From Candidatus Nomurabacteria bacterium CG1_02_43_90 (GTDB taxonomy: Bacteria; Patescibacteriota; Minisyncoccia; Phycocordibacterales; UBA1550), in contig MNVN01000018.1 of NCBI GenBank assembly GCA_001871765.1, positions 1 to 35,472 on the forward strand: 35,472 nt of DNA. Reading direction: 5' to 3'. Under the pieces are notes generated by a model that saw nothing but the letters and a program-made list of their open reading frames with translations, was not told the origin of the DNA and searched no databases. This document shows positions 1-6,654 of this stretch, piece by piece (the stretch's first letter is position 1; each line of letters starts with the position of its first letter). The translations under genes and the position numbers were made by a program.

Positions 1-438
1 ACGAGAACTAAGGCTCCAAATACAGATATCTGCCCTGCTTTCAGTGTCCTCAACAACCGCTGTCGCTGTTTCTCTATTTAGAATTGGTAAAGTCATTTCC
101 ATCTGCAACGCCAACGCATACTGCAAAAGCACCGCGCGGGTTTTTGCCGACTTTGGATATTCCTTAAAAATAGCGAGCTCCACGTCATCACGGATACCGT
201 TTCTGTTTGCATCAACACCTACAACGGTTTTGTCGGCTTCAGCACCTGGGTCGGGAGGCAAGTTTTTCCCCATTACGTCATCGAGAGTAAGCTTTGTTGC
301 GTGGATTTTTACGACCTGTTCGGCAGTCTTTTTATTCTGGAGATAAAACGGAAGGCGCAAAAGCATTGCGAATATAAAAATAAGTATACCCCACACGATA
401 ACCTTCTTCACAATATTCCACACTTTATGTGTTTCCAT
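1..438 (-). CDS. Partial CDS (continues beyond window start): N-terminal TM segment plus EF-hand/thrombospondin-3-like motif (VGVDANRNGIRDDVE)
   Basis: Not in the ORF track because it has no stop in the window. Minus-strand ATG at 436-438 is open to position 1: METHKVWNIVKKVIVWGILIFIFAMLLRLPFYLQNKKTAEQ...VGVDANRNGIRDDVELAIFKEYPKSAKTRAVLLQYALALQMEM... Confidence 0.75.
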   Translation of the reverse strand, partial: METHKVWNIVKKVIVWGILIFIFAMLLRLPFYLQNKKTAEQVVKIHATKLTLDDVMGKNLPPDPGAEADKTVVGVDANRNGIRDDVELAIFKEYPKSAKTRAVLLQYALALQMEMTLPILNRETATAVVEDTESRADICIWSLSSR

Positions 439-549
439 TTTTTAAATTTGTATGTATAAAAATTTTTAATAACTTATTCCAGTGTACCACGCAACATAAA
501 AAATAATCATGAAACAACCATAATTTTTTAGAAAACTGTGGATAACTCT

Positions 550-572
550 CCAGGAAGGCCCGGCCTTCCTGG
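550..572. repeat. REP-like palindrome copy 1 (CCAGGAAGGCC C GGCCTTCCTGG)
   Basis: Perfect 11-bp arms around a central C; followed by an extra half copy (ggccttcctggatta) at about 579-590. Confidence 0.85.
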
Positions 573-589
573 ATTACGGCCTTCCTGGA

Positions 590-1267
590 TTATGTTTTTT
601 CTTCCCTGAACGTAAGCCAGTCATTCACAAAATCATCAAACTCTTTTACTGTTTCAAAATATTCAGGAGAGGCATCACTACTCAAGACTTTTGATTCCGT
701 ACGAGGTTCTCCTTGCCAGTCGGGATAGCTTGAGTATTCATAATCCTTCAAAAAGTTTTGTGCTGCAACGCGATCATGAATACCATTTTCTTTCCACTTT
801 GGGTCAATAATTTTCACGGGATTCAAGTGTATGTACGCAAAAAGATATTTCAAATACTCATCAGTATTAGCATACTTTGCCTTAAAACGCCCCTCAAACA
901 AGGATCCTGTTCGTGCATTTTTATTATTGAAATACATAGAGTAGGCAGTGGATAACTTACCCATAAACTTTGTGATTCCGCCTTCTGTTTTTTCGCGAAT
1001 TAAAATATGAAAATGATTTTGCATGAGACAATAAACAACAATGTCCACAAGCGTTTCCTCTCTTTCGATGCCGAAAAGCTCCAGGAAGGCCCGGCCTTCC
1101 TGGAGGTGCGTATTCATGTCTACGGGCTTGACACTATTACAAACATACAAGAGTGCGACGAATCGTCGGTGATCATGTCCGTCAATAAAAATGGCTCTTT
1201 TCTCTGTGCCACGATTATAAATATGGTAATACTCACCCACTGAAAAAGATATTTTTCGACTGCTCAT
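590..1267 (-). CDS. REP-associated tyrosine transposase / Y1_Tnp (IS200-like) family
   Basis: YHIYNRG start, HUH motif QNHFHIL, candidate Tyr in STAYSMYFNNKN, GSLFEGRFKAKY, LFAYIHLNPVK; surrounded by REP-like palindromes. Confidence 0.9.
   Translation of the reverse strand: MSSRKISFSVGEYYHIYNRGTEKRAIFIDGHDHRRFVALLYVCNSVKPVDMNTHLQEGRAFLELFGIEREETLVDIVVYCLMQNHFHILIREKTEGGITKFMGKLSTAYSMYFNNKNARTGSLFEGRFKAKYANTDEYLKYLFAYIHLNPVKIIDPKWKENGIHDRVAAQNFLKDYEYSSYPDWQGEPRTESKVLSSDASPEYFETVKEFDDFVNDWLTFREEKT
1079..1105. repeat. REP-like palindrome copy 2, inside the transposase ORF
   Basis: CTCCAGGAAGGCC C GGCCTTCCTGGAG, 27 bp, in frame on the minus strand as LQEGRAFLE. Confidence 0.85.
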
Positions 1268-1295
1268 TTTTAGGAAGGCCGGGCCTTCCTAAAAA
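1267..1295. repeat. REP-like palindrome copy 3, opposite orientation, abutting transposase ATG
   Basis: TTTTTAGGAAGGCC G GGCCTTCCTAAAAA, 14-bp perfect arms. Confidence 0.85.
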
Positions 1296-1351
1296 TTATA
1301 TCATGGAATGCATGCTAGTATGAAATTCCATATAACCCTTGTGCTCTATAC

Positions 1352-1378
1352 CCCCAGGAAGGCCGGGCCTTCCTGGGG
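1352..1378. repeat. REP-like palindrome copy 4
   Basis: CCCCAGGAAGGCC G GGCCTTCCTGGGG, 13-bp perfect arms. Confidence 0.85.
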
Positions 1379-1410
1379 AGGGTGGTGCACATACGCACAT
1401 ACACATACAA

Positions 1411-1453
1411 AACAAAAAGCCCCGACTTCCTTGCGGAAGCGGGGCTTTTTGTT
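1411..1453 (-). terminator. Terminator downstream of S-layer-like gene (bidirectional sequence)
   Basis: AACAAAAAGCCCCG / CGGGGCTTTTTGTT 14-bp arms with inner CTTCC/GGAAG stem and T-tract. Confidence 0.8.
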
Positions 1454-1568
1454 GAATTGAGGTTTGATGATTATCGTGTCGTATCTGATTGGAATAATTT
1501 TTCTCAATCAAGAAATTGACGGACTATCTTCTCCCCTCTTTTCATTTCGAACCGTCTACCTAATCTCC

Positions 1569-1585
1569 GGAAGGCCGGGCCTTCC
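1569..1585. repeat. REP-like palindrome copy 5 (core only)
   Basis: GGAAGGCC G GGCCTTCC just 3' of the S-layer gene stop. Confidence 0.7.
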
Positions 1586-1594
1586 TAGGAATGA

Positions 1595-4500
1595 CTAGTT
1601 AGAACGAGTCTGGAGGAGACCACCTGCTGGAAGACCTGCAACACCGTAACCATTTGTCCAATCAAGATATGTGAGAGGAGATGTTGTGGTTGCATTGCCT
1701 GACCAAATGAGGCTGTTTGCTGCTGCAATTGTTGCTGCTGCAGAAACTGCCACACCTGCTGTTGCGTCACCGAGGAGATTCGTCGTAATTGATGAACCAA
1801 CGGTTCCGCTTGTACCTGTACCACGGAGTTCGAAGTAGTACGTTACACCTGCAGGGATTTCAACTGCTGCTGCTGGGGTAATCGTAACTGCTCCACCTAC
1901 ACCTGGAACGATGTTTGCAGCGCTGTTTACCATACCTGAGGTAAGGCCTGCAATCGTTGATGAGTATGATGCATCTGTGTAACCGTAAAGGTTAACGTTT
2001 GCAACACCTGCAATACCAGTTGAGGTTGCAATGGTGAACTTGAATTGTCCAAGACCTACGCCACCATTTGAGTTGGCAGTAACCTTGAAGCGCATAAGTT
2101 TACCATCTGCAGCACCTGTCGTTGTAAGAGCGTCAGCTGATACAACAGGGAATGACTTGAAGAGGCGGATGCCTGATACTGCCGTTGAACCTGTTGCATT
2201 AACTGTTGTACCTGAGTTTACTCCTGTACCTTGTGCGGCGTAGAAGTTAACTGATACCGTGTCGCCCTGAACACCTGTGAATCCAGTACCAATCTGAGCA
2301 AAGTCTACCTTAACGGTAATGTCCTTGTCAGCATCCTTAGGAAGTGCGAGTGTTGAAGTCAACGTTGAAGTTGCTTGCGTCGATGCTCCTGTGAATGTTG
2401 CAGTACCTACCTGAGTAGCACCATCCCAAAGCGAAACCTGTACGAGATCACCTGTTGATCCAGTAAGAGTAAGCCCGAGTTGTGAAAGGTTTGTACCTTC
2501 GTTTACTGAACGGAAACGGATAACGCCAACGGTGTTACCTGTCGAACCTGCAGCCGCTACTGCGAATGAAGGAGTCGAAGGTGAAGTTGAAACTACGAGT
2601 GAACCAGCACCAACAGTCTGTGTTGCGCTTGATGGCGTTGGAGCACCTGTTACAACAACAGTTGATCCTGAAACAACACCTGTTGTTACTGGAGCGGTAG
2701 CAACGTTCCATGCGTACGTACCCGTAGCGCTTGAAGAAACATTACCCTTGAGAGTCAAGGTCTTTACCGTGTTCTTTGAAACGATAAGAGCTTGGTCAAA
2801 AGTAATGGTTGTTGCTGCTGCTGAAACTACAACGTTTGAACCCGTGTTCAATGCTGTTGCACCGTCGAAGAGCTGCATGCTCGTAACGTTTGCAAACTGA
2901 CCAGCACCTGTAAAGGTGAGAGGAATTGAACTGAGGCGAACGTCTTCACCAGATTGACTTGCGTCAAGCTGAATGTTTGCCAAGACTACACCTTGTCCAC
3001 CGGCAACAACGAATTGTGCTGCTGGGTTTGTTGACATGGTAAGTGCAAGAGCTGCTGACTTAACGGTCATGGTGTTCATTATAAAGCCGAGAATTGGGGA
3101 AGCAATTGTGTTTCCTGTTGTCTGGCCCATAATGTTCCCCATAGAAGTTGCGACAGTTGAGTACGTAACACCATTGAGAACCCCTGCTGCAACTTTACCC
3201 TTTAGGGTGTAAACATGCTTGCCGAGGGGGTAAGTAACGGTATCAGTAAACGTAACGGTCTGTGTTGTACCACCAGTTGAGACTGCGTCTACTGGACCTG
3301 CAACAACCGCACCGTTCTCATTGTAGAGAGATACGCTTGTTAGCGTGTATCCAACATTTGATGCTCCACTGTTTGTAACCGTGAAAACATGATTCTGTAC
3401 AGAGATAGTTTCTCCTGTAATGTCCATAGTGTAACCACCGAGAACCTGGCCTGCGAGGTTAATCGCAATGTTCTGTGCAGCTACTTCTGTTGCCTTCGTT
3501 ACTGAAGTGAATGAACCTGCTGAAACGGTAATCGTGTTACCCTGGAGAGAAGGAGTTGCGTTTGCGATTGTGCCACCCGCGATAATTCCTTGACCGTAGG
3601 TCTCACCCATAACGTAGAGGTCGGTGTTCTTCTGGATGTCGAAGCGGATCGTACGACCTGCTGCGCCTGAACCAGTGATGTCACCTTGAATCCAGATGTC
3701 TTTTGCAAGACCACGTGAAATCACGATACCTGAACCAAAGTTTGCTGAATAGTAACGATCCGTTGATACCGTATCGTAAGGGGTACCATCAACGTAGATC
3801 TTTACATTTGAAAGATCTGCTGCTGATACTGAACCTGCCTGGTAGAAACGAATTGACTTCAAGCGAACATCTTCTGCTGAACCAGCAGTAAGGCGAACGC
3901 CACTAAACTTGTAAGCTGATGTACCAATTGCTTTGGTTGCATCTACTCCTGGAGTGTAGGTTGACAATGAACCAACTGCAGTACCAATGGTCAACGTACC
4001 GTTGATCGTGTGGTATGCGCCCGTGATAGGAAGTGAGCCTGAAACAGTTCCTGTGGTATTAACCGCAACAACTGAGATAGCTGCAACCTGTCCTGCGCTT
4101 GTTACAAGACTTGCATTCATGTTACCTGCTACGGTCAATGTTAATGACGTGTTTGCAGGAACAACGAACGTACCACCGACGATTGTCTGGTGATTAGAAC
4201 CAAAGGTCTTTGCAATATCGAGCTGAGTACCATCCTCCTTAAGGAGAACGATGCCTGCAAAGTTCGAATCGATTGCAGCACCCGTGCGCTCTACCGTAAG
4301 GCCGTTTACGACAACATCCGAAGATCCTGCAGTAAGGGTAACCTTGGTAAATGCAACGCGTGATGCGTTCTGGATTGCGAGACCATTAACTGGCTGTGTT
4401 GCTGAAGCGATGGTAAGACTTCCTCCTACTGTAGAAGTAGATGTTGTCGTAGTCGTCGTTGAAGCGTCACACTTCTGACCATTTACTGGACTGAAGCCTG

Positions 4501-5005
4501 TGGTTGAAGTACAACCAGCAACGGTACTTGTCGTAGCAGTTGTTGTCGTTGTCGTAGCCTCACACTTCTGACCATTTACTGGACTGAAGCCTGTTGCTGA
4601 AGAACAACCATCTGGCAATGACGTCGTGCTTGTTGAAGCGCTTGTAGCGTTCAAGTGCGCACGCGTTGATGCACCAACGAACCCTGTACCCTTGGTCAAA
4701 CCAACGGGTGCAAGAATGTCAGATGCATACTTTTCCTGGAACTTAATAACTGCAGCTTTCGTTGCGGGTCCAAAGTAGGAAGTTTCCTTTCCTGGTGAAC
4801 CTGCACCTACTGATGCAACTTGAGTGTCAGCGTTCATGTTCAAAACCACTTGGAGGTTTTTAACATCAGCGCTGGTGCTGCCTTGCTTGAGGTTTGTTGT
4901 GAATGTAGCAGCTGATGCGGTGGTTGCGATCATCGCAAACCCAGCAATCAGTCCTACCAAACCTGCAGCAATTTTTGCAGACTTTGATGAAATAATTTTA
5001 TTCAT
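1595..5005 (-). CDS. Large secreted S-layer-like/surface protein with N-terminal signal sequence and peptidoglycan-binding-like region
   Basis: MNKIISSKSAKIAAGLVGLIAGFAMIATTASAA signal peptide; PG-binding-like LKQGSTSADVKNLQVVLN...TSYFGPATKAAVIKFQEKY; two CxSxxGFSPVNGQKC repeats; long Thr/Ser/Gly/Val-rich beta body. Start moved from 5053 to the ATG at 5005. Confidence 0.85.
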   Translation of the reverse strand: MNKIISSKSAKIAAGLVGLIAGFAMIATTASAATFTTNLKQGSTSADVKNLQVVLNMNADTQVASVGAGSPGKETSYFGPATKAAVIKFQEKYASDILAPVGLTKGTGFVGASTRAHLNATSASTSTTSLPDGCSSATGFSPVNGQKCEATTTTTTATTSTVAGCTSTTGFSPVNGQKCDASTTTTTTSTSTVGGSLTIASATQPVNGLAIQNASRVAFTKVTLTAGSSDVVVNGLTVERTGAAIDSNFAGIVLLKEDGTQLDIAKTFGSNHQTIVGGTFVVPANTSLTLTVAGNMNASLVTSAGQVAAISVVAVNTTGTVSGSLPITGAYHTINGTLTIGTAVGSLSTYTPGVDATKAIGTSAYKFSGVRLTAGSAEDVRLKSIRFYQAGSVSAADLSNVKIYVDGTPYDTVSTDRYYSANFGSGIVISRGLAKDIWIQGDITGSGAAGRTIRFDIQKNTDLYVMGETYGQGIIAGGTIANATPSLQGNTITVSAGSFTSVTKATEVAAQNIAINLAGQVLGGYTMDITGETISVQNHVFTVTNSGASNVGYTLTSVSLYNENGAVVAGPVDAVSTGGTTQTVTFTDTVTYPLGKHVYTLKGKVAAGVLNGVTYSTVATSMGNIMGQTTGNTIASPILGFIMNTMTVKSAALALTMSTNPAAQFVVAGGQGVVLANIQLDASQSGEDVRLSSIPLTFTGAGQFANVTSMQLFDGATALNTGSNVVVSAAATTITFDQALIVSKNTVKTLTLKGNVSSSATGTYAWNVATAPVTTGVVSGSTVVVTGAPTPSSATQTVGAGSLVVSTSPSTPSFAVAAAGSTGNTVGVIRFRSVNEGTNLSQLGLTLTGSTGDLVQVSLWDGATQVGTATFTGASTQATSTLTSTLALPKDADKDITVKVDFAQIGTGFTGVQGDTVSVNFYAAQGTGVNSGTTVNATGSTAVSGIRLFKSFPVVSADALTTTGAADGKLMRFKVTANSNGGVGLGQFKFTIATSTGIAGVANVNLYGYTDASYSSTIAGLTSGMVNSAANIVPGVGGAVTITPAAAVEIPAGVTYYFELRGTGTSGTVGSSITTNLLGDATAGVAVSAAATIAAANSLIWSGNATTTSPLTYLDWTNGYGVAGLPAGGLLQTRSN
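4467..4594 (-). repeat. Two in-frame direct repeats encoding GFSPVNGQKC units
   Basis: TCACACTTCTGACCATTTACTGGACTGAAGCCTGT at 4467 and again at 4560 (93 bp = 31 aa period). Confidence 0.85.
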
Positions 5006-5081
5006 AAATAATAGTAATTTTACTAATCGCACATTAATGTGCCTTATGCACACCTTCGCGCAAACTTAATTTGACGTCGAC

Positions 5082-5156
5082 GGTGAGGGCACACCGCACA
5101 GGAATCTTTTGCTCTTTTTTTGTATGAGTAAAATTTCTCTGCGGTATGCCCTCTCC
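5082..5156 (-). promoter_or_regulatory. Imperfect inverted repeat in the S-layer gene upstream/leader region
   Basis: GGTGAGGGCACACCGCACAG (5082-5101) vs reverse complement of CTCTGCGGTATGCCCTCTCC (5137-5156): 17 of 20 match. Confidence 0.5.
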
Positions 5157-5530
5157 TTGTCAAGATGTTTACGCTTCTCATTTTCGATCTATCATATGTC
5201 GGTCATGCGGTAGTGCTTCGACCTGCTTAGGGTGAAGTCAAGGGAAACTGAAAATGCACCGTATTGTGTGATGCGATTTTCTATTTAGTTTTCAATGACC
5301 TCGCTCCGGGCATGCAATCTATCGTAGACAGGAGCTTTCTTTTTGAAGTAGCGACAATGTGAACACTGCCTCTACACCTAAATTCAGGGTGGTGGAAAAT
5401 TCCATCACACTGAACTTAATCTTATTATATAGAATGCAAGATAAATCTGCAAAGTATATACGTGTGGATAACTCAAAAAGAGCTATCCATACAGAGGAAG
5501 TATACCAGAAATCATCTAAAAAGTCCATCA

Positions 5531-5584
5531 ACAAAAACAGAAGACCGCCCTTCGCATGTGCGAAGGGCGGTCTTCTGTTTTTGT
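5531..5584 (-). terminator. Terminator for the wHTH gene, 26-bp perfect arms
   Basis: ACAAAAACAGAAGACCGCCCTTCGCA TG TGCGAAGGGCGGTCTTCTGTTTTTGT immediately 3' of the stop. Confidence 0.85.
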
Positions 5585-5585
5585 G

Positions 5586-6479
5586 TTAGGCGAGCGCGTA
5601 GCGTGACCACCTCCGCTCTCCAAATTTCTTAAGGACACCACTATCGGACATTGCGAGAAGTTCACGCTGTATCGTCTTCTCAGACAGATCGGGGAAGTGT
5701 GCAACAATGTCCTTTATCGCAACTTCACGATTGTCTTTTATCAATTTTAAAATTTGTGCCCGCCTACTCTGTTTCGCAATCTCAGTGTTGGCGCGAGTGT
5801 TCGATACTACGTGAGTATTCGTATTTTCTGGCTTCACCTTATCTCCTTTTATTTTACTATCGGACATTACAAATGTTCTTTGAGGGAGGTCATGTCCTTT
5901 AGGAAAATGCTGCTCGGTCGCCTGACCATAAAGCTTTGTGCTTGTGCTCGAAGTTTTCGTACGAGGAACGGCGTCGTCTTCCGTCTCGGGTATGTTAAAA
6001 AAGGTATCACCGAGGAGTGTGTCTGTAGAAGATTCTTGTGCATCTTTTTTTGCGAGTACTGCATTCCTGAGTGAAGCATACTCTTGTTTTAAAATAGTAA
6101 AATTCATCTCCGAGACAAGTCCGGCGATAAGTGATATTTCGAGAAGGGTGAGTGTCTCGTTTATGTTCTCTTGAATTGTTTCAAAAACTTTTTTTTCACT
6201 CCCTTGTGTACTTCGGTGTCCTGTCAAAAATTCTTTAAGGAGGGTGAGTGAGAGGTCTCTCAGGCGTAACTTCATCGGCTCGTTGTCCGATAGAAAATCA
6301 GTGACAAGATAAATCGCTGTTGCGAGACGTTCGCCCTTTTTTGAAAAAACAGTGCCAAAGATATTTATAGAAGAAGAATGACTAACCTGTAGGGCGGTAC
6401 GGTGTCCAATAAGAAGACCTCCGCTACTGGTTGGTTGTGCAAAAATTCTCTCTTCTTTTGTGTCTTTTTTGATGTCCAT
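5586..6479 (-). CDS. Putative transcriptional regulator with C-terminal DeoR-like winged helix-turn-helix
   Basis: C-terminus RRAQILKLIKDNREVAIKDIVAHFPDLSEKTIQRELLAMSDSGVLKKFGERRWSRYAL reads as a wHTH; N-terminal helical domain of unknown function. Confidence 0.7.
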   Translation of the reverse strand: MDIKKDTKEERIFAQPTSSGGLLIGHRTALQVSHSSSINIFGTVFSKKGERLATAIYLVTDFLSDNEPMKLRLRDLSLTLLKEFLTGHRSTQGSEKKVFETIQENINETLTLLEISLIAGLVSEMNFTILKQEYASLRNAVLAKKDAQESSTDTLLGDTFFNIPETEDDAVPRTKTSSTSTKLYGQATEQHFPKGHDLPQRTFVMSDSKIKGDKVKPENTNTHVVSNTRANTEIAKQSRRAQILKLIKDNREVAIKDIVAHFPDLSEKTIQRELLAMSDSGVLKKFGERRWSRYALA

Positions 6480-6534
6480 TTGTTTGTGTCTTTTATGTGT
6501 CCTTTAACGCCAGAGATGTCTTTTATGGCACCTA

Positions 6535-6579
6535 TTTTTTTGTATGTCCATTATATAACGGACATACAAAAAAAGTCAA
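6535..6579 (-). promoter_or_regulatory. Promoter with embedded inverted repeat (putative operator) for the wHTH regulator
   Basis: TTTTTTTGTATGTCC (6535-6549) / GGACATACAAAAAAA (6560-6574) perfect 15-bp arms; minus-strand -35 TTGACT (6574-6579), 18-nt spacer, -10 TATAAT (6550-6555). Confidence 0.65.
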
Positions 6580-6654
6580 TGATTTTCAATGTCTTTTACG
6601 TATTTCTATTTGGGAATACCTCTATTTTCTGGTACTATATCTTGATATACACTT

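Noticed and set aside
1007-1243. Plus-strand 78-aa ORF across the transposase
   Set aside because: Shadow of the transposase; contains the REP palindrome, which reads open in both directions.
550-1585. REP cluster as a CRISPR array
   Set aside because: Repeats are irregularly spaced, palindromic and in both orientations; no uniform spacers and no cas genes.
5319-5589. Small ORFs 5319..5534 (-) and 5359..5589 (+)
   Set aside because: They overlap the terminator hairpin and each other; no SD or family resemblance.
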